DNA of 64,000 nt from Granulosicoccus sp045110515. GTDB lineage: Bacteria; Pseudomonadota; Gammaproteobacteria; Granulosicoccales; Granulosicoccaceae. Positions 26,302 through 34,828 of this stretch are shown here, piece by piece. The position numbers and the translations under genes were made by a program. Under the pieces are notes generated by a model that was given only the letters and a program-made list of their open reading frames with translations, searched no databases and was not told the DNA's origin. The first letter of the stretch is position 1; every line of letters begins with the position of its first letter. The DNA is taken from contig JBGCGD010000049.1 in NCBI GenBank assembly GCA_045110515.1, forward strand, positions 1 through 64,000, read 5' to 3'.

Positions 26302-26694
26302 TTAGCGCTTCGAGTACTGAGTTGCCTTACGTGCTTTACGCAGACCGACTTTCTTACGTTCAACTTCGCGAGCATCGCGAGTTAGGAAACCCGCACCGCG
26401 TAGTGGAGAGCGTAAAGACTCGTCGTAAGCTAGCAGAGCACGGGAGATACCCAAACGGATAGCACCAGCCTGCCCACTACCACCGCCGCCTTTAACGGTG
26501 ATTTTGAAATCAAAGTTTGACAACGTTTCTGTACGCTCAAGTGGTTGACGCACAATCATGTGAGCTGTCTTTCGACCAAAGTACTCATCGAGTGGCTTAT
26601 CGTTAACGATAATTTTGCCACTACCTGAATTCATGAATACGCGAGCGGTTGACGATTTACGTCGGCCAGTCCCGTAGTACTGTTGTGCTGCCAT
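26302..26694 (-). CDS. rpsI: 30S ribosomal protein S9
   Basis: The 130-residue protein is the normal length for S9, with YYGTGRRKSSTARVFM at the start, GGGGSGQAGAIRLGISRALL in the middle, and the C-terminal RKKVGLRKARKATQYSKR tail that reaches the P-site tRNA. The ATG overlaps the stop of rplM by one base, the standard rplM-rpsI operon. It is followed by a strong terminator. Confidence 0.98.
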   Translation of the reverse strand: MAAQQYYGTGRRKSSTARVFMNSGSGKIIVNDKPLDEYFGRKTAHMIVRQPLERTETLSNFDFKITVKGGGGSGQAGAIRLGISRALLAYDESLRSPLRGAGFLTRDAREVERKKVGLRKARKATQYSKR

Positions 26695-27131
26695 TATTTG
26701 AGCTCCAGAGGCTGTGGCTGTTGAGCCTGATGCGTATGGTTTGCATCAGCAAACACACGAAGCTTGCTGTACATAGCACGACCCAGAGGATTCTTTGGGA
26801 GCATGCCTTTTACAGCCAACTCGATGATGCGCTCAGGGTGAGTCTGCTGCAGCTTCTCGAAATTGGTTGACTTAAGGTTACCGATGTAACCGGTATGGTG
26901 GTGGTACATCTTATTCTTGGCCTTGTTGCCGGTAACAACAACTTTGGCTGCATTGATAACGACCATGTAGTCGCCGGTATCAACGTGTGGCGTGTATGTC
27001 GCCTTGTGCTTTCCGCGTAAACGGAGTGCACATTCGGTTGCTACGTTACCGAGCGTCTTGCCTTCAGCATCGATAACGAACCATTCACGTTTAACCTCTG
27101 CAGGTTTTGCGCTAAGGGTAGTCTTGTTCAC
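26694..27131 (-). CDS. rplM: 50S ribosomal protein L13
   Basis: L13 is an early-assembly protein of the large subunit. The sequence from the GTG at 27131 gives about 145 residues, starting MNKTTLSAKPAEVKREW, which matches the family N-terminus and its usual 142 residues. A longer open frame to 27203 would add 24 residues absent from the family and would run back through the promoter, so it is rejected. Other family marks are GKTLGNVATECALRLRGKHK, VVVTGNKAKNKMYHHHTGY and VKGMLPKNPLGRAMYSKLRV. A sigma-70 promoter with a leader of about 37 bases lies upstream. Confidence 0.97.
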   Translation of the reverse strand: MNKTTLSAKPAEVKREWFVIDAEGKTLGNVATECALRLRGKHKATYTPHVDTGDYMVVINAAKVVVTGNKAKNKMYHHHTGYIGNLKSTNFEKLQQTHPERIIELAVKGMLPKNPLGRAMYSKLRVFADANHTHQAQQPQPLELK

Positions 27132-27174
27132 TATGGGGGTATCTCGGTAGGGCATGTTCGAAACTAAGCCCGCC

Positions 27175-27203
27175 ATTGTAAAGCAGGTTTTGCCGAAGCT
27201 CAA
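27175..27203 (-). promoter_or_regulatory. Sigma-70 promoter of rplM-rpsI
   Basis: On the minus strand TTGAGC (27203-27198), 17 bases, TACAAT (27180-27175). Transcription would start near 27168, about 37 bases before the GTG start of rplM. Confidence 0.7.
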
Positions 27204-27291
27204 CTCTCAGGTAAACATTTCATGGATTGATTGGGTGTTGTGACCAATGTGACACACTCCCCGGCTTCTTACTCAGGACGCCTGAAGATTG

Positions 27292-27314
27292 AACTACTAT
27301 TTAAATCAGTAGTT
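27292..27314. repeat. Inverted repeat AACTACT/AGTAGTT upstream of rplM
   Basis: AACTACT, nine AT-rich bases (ATTTAAATC), AGTAGTT. It lies between the rplM promoter and the preceding terminator. It could be an operator or part of an upstream element; nothing more can be said. Confidence 0.4.
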
Positions 27315-27317
27315 TAC

Positions 27318-27350
27318 AAAAAAAAACAGCGCGATCCGAAGATTGCGCTG
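27318..27350 (-). terminator. Rho-independent terminator of the candidate small RNA/osmC transcript
   Basis: On the minus strand CAGCGCAATC pairs with GATCGCGCTG (one mismatch or wobble) around a five-base loop and is followed by nine T. It sits about 385 bases beyond the osmC stop. Confidence 0.88.
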
Positions 27351-27431
27351 ATTAAACATCCTTTGGGATGATGGAGGAGAAAACTAGTCTTGCGTGCCAG
27401 AGATACTGCAATCGGCAGGCCACTTCTCCTC
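27318..27431 (-). ncRNA. Candidate small RNA or structured 3' UTR ending at a strong terminator
   Basis: No protein gene lies between the osmC stop (27736) and the terminator at 27318-27350, yet three hairpins occur in a row on the minus strand: TTCTCCTC/GAGGAGAA pairing (27424-27431 with 27374-27381, plus inner GTG/CAC pairing), CATCC/GGATG (27357-27361 with 27366-27370), and the terminator. This arrangement is typical of a small RNA. A TTGACA sits on the minus strand about 27633-27638 without a good -10. It does not match 6S RNA, tmRNA, RNase P RNA or SRP RNA as far as I can see. The 5' end is unknown, and it may instead be the 3' end of the osmC transcript. Confidence 0.4.
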
Positions 27432-27735
27432 GAAATTCAAATTTAATTGCAAAAGTGCATCAAAGTCTTGCTATGGACCGTCAGCCTATACTTTTCGGCA
27501 AATAACTGACACTAACTGTAGGGCTATTTCCTCATTGAATGAGTCGACCTGCGCAGACCCAACCAAAGGGTTTTTGGGAACTCACTCACTTTTTTACCTT
27601 TCACGACATTCCGGCTAACATATTGGCTAGTCAGGCTGTCAACCTTTTGCCATTCTTTCGATACAGCATGCCGTAACCGTTAGGCGTTGAACTTTTAACT
27701 AGAATTCCGCCGTATTCAGCTGCTCAAAAAACCGG

Positions 27736-28152
27736 TCAGCTCTCAATGATTTCCCAGCTATAGGTAATCTCCGCGCTCTTTTCGAGCATTTTTGTCGCGG
27801 AGCAATACTTCTCCGCCGAGAGGTTGACCGCCCTCTCAACATGCTTGGCATTGAGCTCTTTACCCCAGATTTTGAAGTGCGCTTTTATCTCAGTAAACAC
27901 TTGAGGAATCTCCTCAGCCCGCATTGCATCAAGGCTTACCTCCACGTCAATCACGTTCTGGCGGGACTTTTGCAACATCAGCACGACATCAAAGGCGGTG
28001 CAGCCACCAAGTCCTAATAAGACCATTTCCATCGGCCTAACGCCTAAATTTCGCCCACCGTGTTCCGGTGATCCATCAAGTACGACTGAGTGACCACTAC
28101 CGGACTCACCAACGAAGCTCATATGATCAAGCCATTTAACTCGCGCGTGCAA
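27736..28152 (-). CDS. OsmC family protein
   Basis: The 138-residue protein has the OsmC fold signature MSFVGESGSGHSVVLDG, RPMEMVLLGLGGCTAFDVV (first redox cysteine in GGCTAFD) and the second cysteine region EKYCSATKMLEKSAEI. Family members reduce organic hydroperoxides with a cysteine pair. The start is TTG, supported by an AGGA site and by the family N-terminus (MxARVKW); no nearer ATG fits. It is divergent from crp, which is a common arrangement in gammaproteobacteria (YhfA-crp). The likely role is in thiol or peroxide homeostasis. Confidence 0.9.
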   Translation of the reverse strand: MHARVKWLDHMSFVGESGSGHSVVLDGSPEHGGRNLGVRPMEMVLLGLGGCTAFDVVLMLQKSRQNVIDVEVSLDAMRAEEIPQVFTEIKAHFKIWGKELNAKHVERAVNLSAEKYCSATKMLEKSAEITYSWEIIES

Positions 28153-28319
28153 CGTTACATTCCTCTGTGTTCAATTTTGGACATGCGAAATGGCGCCCCT
28201 TCCATTGAAGAATTTAAAAGTTCCGCCGATCAATGTTTGACGTTAGACAAAACCAAACTGGAAGGCCAACCCAGGCCTATCCGGTTCTTGCGCAAACTTT
28301 GAGTACGGAGAAACATATA

Positions 28320-28958
28320 ATGCTGGCGCCTCGTATCGTACCGCCACCTGTTGAATGGTTGGACCTGTTTTTAAGAAGCAGCCACCGAAGACAGTACCCG
28401 GCAAAAACGACCATCATTCATCACGGTGATGTACCCGAAACGTTGTACTACATTCTTGACGGTTCTGTCAGTGTAGTTATTGAAGATGATGACGGACGAG
28501 AAATCGTTCTAGCCTACTTAAGTGCAGGCGAATTCTTCGGCGAAATGGGCTTATTCGATGAAAACTCACAACGCAGTGCCTGGGTTGTTGCCCGCACTAA
28601 GTGTGAACTTGCTGAGATGAACTACGATCAATTTCGACGTCTGGCCGCTGATCAGCCAGATTTGCTCTACGCACTGACCACTCAAATGGCGTCAAGGCTC
28701 CGTAAGACAAGTATCAAAGTACGCGACTTAGCGTTCTTGGATGTAACCGGACGCGTAGCGTCCACGCTACTTGATCTTGCGAAAATGCCAGACGCAATTA
28801 CACACCCCGACGGCATGCAAATTCGTATTACCCGTCAGGAAATTGCACGCATCGTTGGCTGTTCTAGAGAAATGGTTGGGCGCGTGCTCAAAGAACTGGA
28901 AGACCGTGGCTTGATACACGCCCGCGGCAAGACGATGGTCATTTACGGGACTCGCTAA
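28320..28958 (+). CDS. crp: cAMP receptor protein family regulator (Crp/Vfr)
   Basis: The roughly 212-residue protein has a cyclic-nucleotide domain with AGEFFGEMGLFDENSQRSAWVV, which carries the GE and RSAW cAMP contacts, and a C-terminal helix-turn-helix ITRQEIARIVGCSREMVGRV whose recognition helix matches E. coli Crp (RExVGR). It should bind TGTGA-N6-TCACA sites; one such site lies at 43252-43267, upstream of the UDP-xylose synthase gene. The ATG at 28320 follows a GGAGAAA site and gives the usual Crp length; a longer open frame from 28233 has no family support. Confidence 0.93.
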   Translation: MLAPRIVPPPVEWLDLFLRSSHRRQYPAKTTIIHHGDVPETLYYILDGSVSVVIEDDDGREIVLAYLSAGEFFGEMGLFDENSQRSAWVVARTKCELAEMNYDQFRRLAADQPDLLYALTTQMASRLRKTSIKVRDLAFLDVTGRVASTLLDLAKMPDAITHPDGMQIRITRQEIARIVGCSREMVGRVLKELEDRGLIHARGKTMVIYGTR

Positions 28959-28993
28959 TCCGGCGCTTCCTGTTTTAGAACGATACGAATGTG

Positions 28994-29027
28994 TGCGGTA
29001 ATTCACTCGTTTGGGTGACTTACCGCA
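28994..29027. terminator. Stem-loop between convergent crp and trpC
   Basis: TGCGGTAA (28994-29001) pairs with TTACCGCA (29020-29027), extended inward by CAC/GTG and outward by ACGAA/TTCGT. There is no T run, so it is a likely bidirectional terminator of modest strength. Confidence 0.5.
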
Positions 29028-29039
29028 CCCGTTTCGTCA

Positions 29040-29840
29040 CTAAGAGAACATCTCTTTCAAGGCAGTGCCAGGGTCATCGGCCCGCATAAATGCCTCACCC
29101 ACCAGAAAAGTATGCACGTCTGCTTGACGCATGCGCTGAACATCCTGCGTGTTGAGTATGCCGCTCTCTGTCACTACCCGTGTACTGGAAGGTATTTGGT
29201 CCAACAAATCTATTGTTGTGTCCAGGGTGACATCAAACGTTCGTAAATCGCGGTTGTTGATTCCCAACAACATCGGATTCATTGCAAGACTTCTTTGCAA
29301 TTCAGTTGCATCATGCACCTCGACCAACACATCCATACCCAGCTCTACAGCTTGTTGATAGAGACCGCGCATCTGTTGATCATCAAAAGCTGCGGCAATT
29401 AGCAGGATACAGTCAGCACCAATGGCTCGCGCCTCTGCTACCTGATAAGGGTCGACGATGAAGTCTTTTCGAATAACCGGTAAGTTACAGGCAGCTCGCG
29501 CCGCTTGAAGAGCTGCTTCACTGCCTTGAAAGAAATCTATATCGGTCAGCACCGACAAACAGGCGGCCCCTCCGGCCTCGTAACTCCTTGCAATACTTGC
29601 AGGGTCAAAGGGATCTCGAAGTACCCCTTTACTGGGCGACGCTTTTTTAACTTCAGCAATGACAGCCGCATCACCTGCAGCCAATTTGCGATTAATAGAT
29701 TCGGTAAATCCTCTCGGACTATCCGCTGATGCAGCCTGATCGAGTAAAGCTTCGATAGATACAGACGCGCTTCTTTCACGAATCTCTTCGTGCTTGCGCG
29801 CTATGATGCGCTTGAGAATATCCGGGACATCAGTGACCAT
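29040..29840 (-). CDS. trpC: Indole-3-glycerol phosphate synthase
   Basis: The 266-residue TIM-barrel enzyme closes the indole ring from CdRP in tryptophan synthesis. It shows VIAEVKKASPSKGVLR, SYEAGGAACLSVLTDIDFF, LPVIRKDFIVDPYQV, LLGINNRDLRTFDV and VVTESGILN, all family motifs. It is monofunctional (no PRAI domain) and is the last gene of trpEGDC, four bases after trpD. Confidence 0.96.
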   Translation of the reverse strand: MVTDVPDILKRIIARKHEEIRERSASVSIEALLDQAASADSPRGFTESINRKLAAGDAAVIAEVKKASPSKGVLRDPFDPASIARSYEAGGAACLSVLTDIDFFQGSEAALQAARAACNLPVIRKDFIVDPYQVAEARAIGADCILLIAAAFDDQQMRGLYQQAVELGMDVLVEVHDATELQRSLAMNPMLLGINNRDLRTFDVTLDTTIDLLDQIPSSTRVVTESGILNTQDVQRMRQADVHTFLVGEAFMRADDPGTALKEMFS

Positions 29841-29844
29841 TGCT

Positions 29845-30870
29845 TTACTCTGCTGTAAATTCTTGAGAAACCTGCACTAACTCCGCTAGCTTAGTGTGAG
29901 CAGCTCCACTACTGATTGCGGCATCGGCCAAAGCAACGCCGTCTTGGATGCTCTCTGCCACACCCGCAACGCACAAAGCAGCTCCAGAATTCAGAACCAC
30001 GATATCTCGCGCAGCTGATGCTTCATTTGCCAGAACGGATTGGATCTTGGCTAGGCTTTGCGCAGCTCCGTCAACTTTTATCTCGTTAAGGTCGGAATTT
30101 TTCAATCCAAACTGTGAAGGTTCGATGACATATTCAGTGATTTCACCATTGCGTAAATGGGCGACCTGAGTTGGGCCACTGATACTGATTTCGTCCATAC
30201 CATCATGACCATGAACCACAATGACATGGTCACTACCCAGTTTTTTTAATACTTCGGCGATAGGCCTAACCCACTCTTTCGCATAGACGCCCAACAGTTG
30301 ACTGCGAGCACCCGCTGGGTTGGTTAATGGGCCAAGTAGATTAAATACGGTGCGCACGGCCATCTCTCTGCGCGGTCCGATAGCATGCTTCATTGCGCTG
30401 TGATGACGGGGTGCAAACATGAATCCGAGACCCACTTTGCTGACACACTCAGCCACTTGTTCAGGTGTTAAGTCAATATTGACGCCAGCTTCCTCGAGCA
30501 GGTCGGCAGCACCTGATTTACTGGAAACAGAGCGGTTACCGTGCTTGGCGACTTTAGCCCCAGCTGCAGCCGCAACCACAGAACTACAAGTGGACACATT
30601 AAACGTACTAGTGGAGTCTCCACCGGTACCCACGATATCGATAGCGTTGTCAAAGCTTAAGGCGACACCATCTGACAGACTGCGCATGACTGCAGCGGCG
30701 GCCGCAACTTCGTCAACGGTCTCACCCTTCATGCGAAGTGCAACCAGGAAACCCCCAATTTGAGAAGGAGTTGCTTCACCGGTCATAATCTGGCGCATGA
30801 CATCTTCCATGTCATCTACGGCTAGATCCTGACGGGCAAGCAGTTGTCCTAAAGCCTCTTGAATTTTCAT
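29845..30870 (-). CDS. trpD: Anthranilate phosphoribosyltransferase
   Basis: The 341-residue enzyme transfers the phosphoribosyl group from PRPP to anthranilate. The PRPP site VGTGGDSTSTFNVST, the KHGNRSVSSKSGAADLLE segment, FMFAPRHHSAMKHAIGPRRE and NLLGPLTNPAG are all present. A GGAGA site precedes the ATG. It lies nine bases after trpG and four before trpC in one operon. Confidence 0.96.
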   Translation of the reverse strand: MKIQEALGQLLARQDLAVDDMEDVMRQIMTGEATPSQIGGFLVALRMKGETVDEVAAAAAVMRSLSDGVALSFDNAIDIVGTGGDSTSTFNVSTCSSVVAAAAGAKVAKHGNRSVSSKSGAADLLEEAGVNIDLTPEQVAECVSKVGLGFMFAPRHHSAMKHAIGPRREMAVRTVFNLLGPLTNPAGARSQLLGVYAKEWVRPIAEVLKKLGSDHVIVVHGHDGMDEISISGPTQVAHLRNGEITEYVIEPSQFGLKNSDLNEIKVDGAAQSLAKIQSVLANEASAARDIVVLNSGAALCVAGVAESIQDGVALADAAISSGAAHTKLAELVQVSQEFTAE

Positions 30871-30879
30871 GATTGTCTC

Positions 30880-31473
30880 CTAGCTCAAGAGCCCAGCGCG
30901 TTTAAAAAAATTCTCTAACATCGCGTGCCCGTGTTCACTGCTGATAGATTCAGGATGAAACTGCACGCCTTCTAACAAGAGATTCTTGTGCTTCACACCC
31001 ATGATCTCTTCTTGTGATCCATTTGCATCCTGAGTCCATGCCGTCACCTCAAGTTCGTCTGGCAATCTAGCCGGGTCAATAACGAGCGAATGATAACGCG
31101 TTGCAGTAAAAGGGTTCGGCAGCCCTTCAAACACACCGGTGTTGTTGTGATAAACGTCTGACAACTTACCGTGCATAATTTCTTTAGCCAACACGATACT
31201 CCCACCATAGTGATGACCGATACTTTGGTGCCCTAAACATACACCGATTATAGGTACAACACCCTTAAATCGTTCCAGAATATCCAGTGTGGCGCCAGCA
31301 GATTCAGGGCGCCCCGGACCGGGAGACAGCATGATGCATTGCGGCTTTAATGCCTCAAGCTCATCACAACTAATTTTGTCATTCCGATAAACAGATACGT
31401 CACAACCCAACTCTGCCGAGTACTGCACGAGGTTCCATGTGAAAGAGTCATAATTATCGATAACAACCAACAT
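30880..31473 (-). CDS. trpG: Anthranilate synthase component II (glutamine amidotransferase)
   Basis: The 197-residue class I amidotransferase supplies ammonia to TrpE. It has MLSPGPGRPE, the catalytic cysteine in GVCLGHQSIG, YHSLVID and the HPES triad end in GVQFHPESISSEHG. The GGGAGAAT ribosome binding site sits within the end of trpE; the ATG overlaps the trpE stop. A role shared with p-aminobenzoate synthesis is possible, as in some relatives. Confidence 0.95.
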   Translation of the reverse strand: MLVVIDNYDSFTWNLVQYSAELGCDVSVYRNDKISCDELEALKPQCIMLSPGPGRPESAGATLDILERFKGVVPIIGVCLGHQSIGHHYGGSIVLAKEIMHGKLSDVYHNNTGVFEGLPNPFTATRYHSLVIDPARLPDELEVTAWTQDANGSQEEIMGVKHKNLLLEGVQFHPESISSEHGHAMLENFFKRAGLLS

Positions 31474-32987
31474 TATGATTCTCCCTCTAATTCATCGAAC
31501 ATCGCTGGTCTTGAATCAAGGCCTGCCTCTGCCATGGCGACTGCACGAAAAATAGCGCGCGCTTTTGCATGCGTTTCCTGCCATTCGCTTTCAGGATCAG
31601 AGTCGTAAACGATACCCGCACCTGCCTGAACATTCAGCGTACCGTCTTTAATGACGGCAGTTCGAATGGCTATTGCGGTATCCATATTCCCGTTCCAGGA
31701 TAGATAACCGACGGCTCCCGAGTAAACACCTCGCTTCACAGGTTCGAGCTCCTGTAAAATTTCCATAGCACGAACTTTGGGTGCGCCTGACAACGTGCCC
31801 GCTGGAAACGTTGCCCTGAGCACATCCATTGGCGACATTCCTTTTTTTAGCTCGCCAACCACATTAGAAACAATATGCATGACGTGTGAGTAACGCTCAA
31901 TGCTGAACTTATCAGTCACTTTGACCGAGCCGGTTTCCGCGATACGTCCGATATCATTTCGACCCAGATCGATCAGCATAAGGTGCTCTGCCAATTCTTT
32001 GGGGTCTTTTAATAAAGACGCTTCGTGCGCCAAGTCTTCGGCTTCATCTGCTCCTCGAGGTCGTGTTCCAGCCAGTGGACGGACCGTCACTTCTGAATCC
32101 TCAAGGCGCACCAGGATCTCAGGGGATGCACCCACGACTTGGTGATCTCCCAGATTCAGATAGAACATATACGGCGACGGATTAAGCGTTCTTAATGAAC
32201 GATACAAATCTAACGCCGATGCAGAAAATGGAATGGATAATCGTTGCGAGAGGACTACCTGCATGCACTCGCCCTGAGTGATGTAGTCGATGATTTTACG
32301 GACAGCGGCTTTGTAGCCCTTTTCAGTAAACCCACTCTTAAAGTCAGATTCAGTGACGGCAGTCGCCTGGTGAGCGTTGTTTGTAGCCGGTAAGCTGCCA
32401 CGTATTTTGTCGTGCAACTGAGCAACTCGACGTAAGCCTTTTAAGCGGGCATCAGCCTGCGCGGGATCGACTAGAACGATGATAGTCAGTTTGCCGCTGA
32501 GGTTATCGAAAACAACCAGCTCATCTGTCACCATCAGCAAGATGTCAGGATTATCGATGGGGTCAGGATGCGGGTTATCGCCCAAACGCGGCTCGACAAA
32601 TCGGACGGTGTCATAACCGAAGTAGCCCACAAGACCGCCGGTGATAATCGGCAAGCCTTCGACCTGTGGAATATTAAATTGGGACTGGTAATCTTCTATC
32701 CAGCTCAATGGATCTTCGATTGGCTCCGCCGGACCTTTCACACCGTCCTGTTCAATCGAGACGCTTTTGCCCCTTACTCGCAAGATCGTTTTGGCGGGCA
32801 ATCCAATGATGGAGTAGCGTCCCCATTTTTCGCCTCCCTGCACCGATTCGAATAGGAATGTGTAAGGCAGATCGGCCACCTTCCTAAAGGTGGACAGGGG
32901 GTTTTCAAGGTCTGCGATGAGCTCGCAGCTCAATGGAATACGTGTGTACCCTTCCGCGCGATAGCGGTCAAAATCTTCGGGGGTCAT
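31473..32987 (-). CDS. trpE: Anthranilate synthase component I
   Basis: The 504-residue chorismate-binding enzyme makes anthranilate. The N-terminal regulatory part contains IPLSCELIADLENPLS with the tryptophan-binding region, and FLFESVQGGEKWGRYSIIG. The catalytic part shows GECMQVVLSQRLS, VGASPEILVRLED, RPLAGTRPRG, LIDLGRNDIGRIA and AGAGIVYDSDPESEW. It is first in trpEGDC. I looked for a Trp-rich leader peptide and attenuator in the 244 bases upstream and saw none. Confidence 0.96.
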   Translation of the reverse strand: MTPEDFDRYRAEGYTRIPLSCELIADLENPLSTFRKVADLPYTFLFESVQGGEKWGRYSIIGLPAKTILRVRGKSVSIEQDGVKGPAEPIEDPLSWIEDYQSQFNIPQVEGLPIITGGLVGYFGYDTVRFVEPRLGDNPHPDPIDNPDILLMVTDELVVFDNLSGKLTIIVLVDPAQADARLKGLRRVAQLHDKIRGSLPATNNAHQATAVTESDFKSGFTEKGYKAAVRKIIDYITQGECMQVVLSQRLSIPFSASALDLYRSLRTLNPSPYMFYLNLGDHQVVGASPEILVRLEDSEVTVRPLAGTRPRGADEAEDLAHEASLLKDPKELAEHLMLIDLGRNDIGRIAETGSVKVTDKFSIERYSHVMHIVSNVVGELKKGMSPMDVLRATFPAGTLSGAPKVRAMEILQELEPVKRGVYSGAVGYLSWNGNMDTAIAIRTAVIKDGTLNVQAGAGIVYDSDPESEWQETHAKARAIFRAVAMAEAGLDSRPAMFDELEGES

Positions 32988-33146
32988 AGGAGGTCAACTC
33001 ACAACAAAATTAGAAACTTGAACCAGGGTTAGATGGAACCCCAGTGCGGCGGTTAAATGCGGTCGATCAGCTTCGCCAGCGCAGTTCCATGAAGAGCATG
33101 TTGAGGTTGGATATGATCATCTTGGTGTAAATAGTGCCCTTATAGA

Positions 33147-33174
33147 TTGCTACCCGTCAAGCCTCTCGTATAAT
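33147..33174 (+). promoter_or_regulatory. Sigma-70 promoter of the fumarase gene
   Basis: TTGCTA (33147-33152), 16 bases, perfect TATAAT (33169-33174). It gives a leader of about 50 bases before the ATG at 33232. Confidence 0.65.
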
Positions 33175-33231
33175 TGTTTTGAATTTCGTGACTTTTTTAT
33201 CTCCTTTTCACATCACCAGTGAGCCACATCA

Positions 33232-34764
33232 ATGAGTGTAATTCGCCAAGACGACCTGATCGACAGCGTTTGCGATGCCCTTCAGTTCATGTCCTATTAC
33301 CACCCAAAGGACTATATTGACGCGGTGCATGAAGCATGGAAGCGTGAAGAATCCACCGCCGCCAAAGATGCCATGGCGCAAATACTGGTCAATTCGCGCA
33401 TGTGTGCGGAAGGCAAACGCCCGTTATGCCAGGACACCGGAATTGTCACCGTATTTGTCAAAGTGGGTATGGACGTCCAATGGGATGCCAAACTCGACCT
33501 GGCCAGCATGATTAACGAAGGCGTTCGCCGTGCATACACTCACCCAGACAACACATTGAGAGCCTCAATACTCGCAGACCCTGCCGGCGCCAGAAAAAAT
33601 ACCGGCGACAACACGCCGGCTGTTATCCATACAGAGGTCGTGGCTGGTGACAAAGTCGAGTTCGAAATAGCAGCCAAAGGCGGAGGATCTGAAAACAAAT
33701 CCAAACTGGTCATGCTGAACCCAAGCGACAGCATCGTTGACTGGGTCGTTAAAACCGTACCCACTATGGGAGCGGGCTGGTGCCCACCCGGCATGTTAGG
33801 ACTCGGCATAGGCGGAACCGCAGAAAAAGCGGCTGTGCTTGCAAAGCAATCTTTGATGGCCCCTGTTGATATACAACAACTAAAGGACCGCGGCCCAAAG
33901 AATCGCATCGAGGAGCTTCGGCTCGAAATATTCGAAGCCGTCAATGCTCTGGGCATCGGTGCACAGGGATTAGGTGGGCTTACCACGGTGGTCGATGTAA
34001 AAATTCTTGATCATCCGACGCATGCGGCATCAAAACCTGTTGCGATGATTCCAAACTGCGCTGCCACCAGGCATGCACATTTTGTATTGGACGGAAGCGG
34101 CCCTTCTCTGCAGAGCCCCCCCTCTATGGATGACTGGCCAGCGATCACTTGGGATGCAGGCGCTGGTGCAAAACGCGTAAATCTGGACACAGTCACCCCA
34201 GAGGAAGCTGCAAGCTGGAAGCCGGGAGAAACGCTATTGTTAAATGGCCGCATGCTGACCGGACGAGATGCAGCACACAAAAAAATACAGAGCCTATTAG
34301 AGGCAGGTGAGTCACTACCCGATGGCATCGATTTTCGTGGCAAGTTTATCTATTACGTCGGTCCTGTCGATCCGGTACGTGATGAAGTCGTCGGTCCTGC
34401 CGGTCCGACCACATCAACTCGAATGGATAAGTTTACTGAAATGATGCTAGCTGACTACGGGCTACTCGGCATGATCGGTAAAGCCGAGCGTGGTGAGGCG
34501 GGAATTAACGCTATAAAGAAACATAAAGCGGTCTATCTTATGGCTGTTGGTGGTGCTGCGTATCTTGTATCAAAAGCGATTCGCGAAGCCCGCATAGTGG
34601 CGTTTGAAGAATTAGGTATGGAAGCTATCCACGAGTTTGTTGTTGAAGACATGCCGGTAACAGTAGCTGTGGACTCAAGTGGAGAATCGGTTCATCAGAC
34701 AGGCCCGGCACTATGGAAAGGTAAGCTTGCGAGTGGTGAAGTAAAACCCGTATATTTTAAGTAA
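33232..34764 (+). CDS. Class I (iron-sulfur) fumarate hydratase
   Basis: The 510-residue enzyme interconverts fumarate and malate in the TCA cycle. It fuses the alpha part (RPLCQDTGIVTVFVKVG, GAGWCPPGMLGLGIGGTAEK, PNCAATRHAHF, holding the three cysteines for the 4Fe-4S cluster) and the beta part (DAAHKKIQSLLEAG, GKFIYYVGPVDP, GPTTSTRMDKFTEMML, MAVGGAAYLVSKAI). The length and the beta part fit fumarase rather than L-tartrate dehydratase. It is a single gene with its own promoter, and oxygen-sensitive by family. Confidence 0.93.
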   Translation: MSVIRQDDLIDSVCDALQFMSYYHPKDYIDAVHEAWKREESTAAKDAMAQILVNSRMCAEGKRPLCQDTGIVTVFVKVGMDVQWDAKLDLASMINEGVRRAYTHPDNTLRASILADPAGARKNTGDNTPAVIHTEVVAGDKVEFEIAAKGGGSENKSKLVMLNPSDSIVDWVVKTVPTMGAGWCPPGMLGLGIGGTAEKAAVLAKQSLMAPVDIQQLKDRGPKNRIEELRLEIFEAVNALGIGAQGLGGLTTVVDVKILDHPTHAASKPVAMIPNCAATRHAHFVLDGSGPSLQSPPSMDDWPAITWDAGAGAKRVNLDTVTPEEAASWKPGETLLLNGRMLTGRDAAHKKIQSLLEAGESLPDGIDFRGKFIYYVGPVDPVRDEVVGPAGPTTSTRMDKFTEMMLADYGLLGMIGKAERGEAGINAIKKHKAVYLMAVGGAAYLVSKAIREARIVAFEELGMEAIHEFVVEDMPVTVAVDSSGESVHQTGPALWKGKLASGEVKPVYFK

Positions 34765-34828
34765 TAATTGTATTTATTCAGCCACTATACTTAAAACAAA
34801 GTTCACAACTATTGAGTAACGCTTGATC

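Noticed and set aside
27132..27203. Longer rplM start adding 24 residues
   Set aside because: The extension is absent from L13 proteins and covers the predicted -10/-35 region; GTG 27131 gives the family N-terminus.
27239..27254. TGTGA-CCAATG-TGACA upstream of rplM as a Crp site
   Set aside because: The second half-site departs from TCACA in its most conserved bases and lies far upstream (about -78) of a good sigma-70 promoter; weak evidence.
32988..33231. Possible trp attenuator upstream of trpE
   Set aside because: No short leader with tandem Trp codons and no terminator/antiterminator pair could be found on the minus strand.
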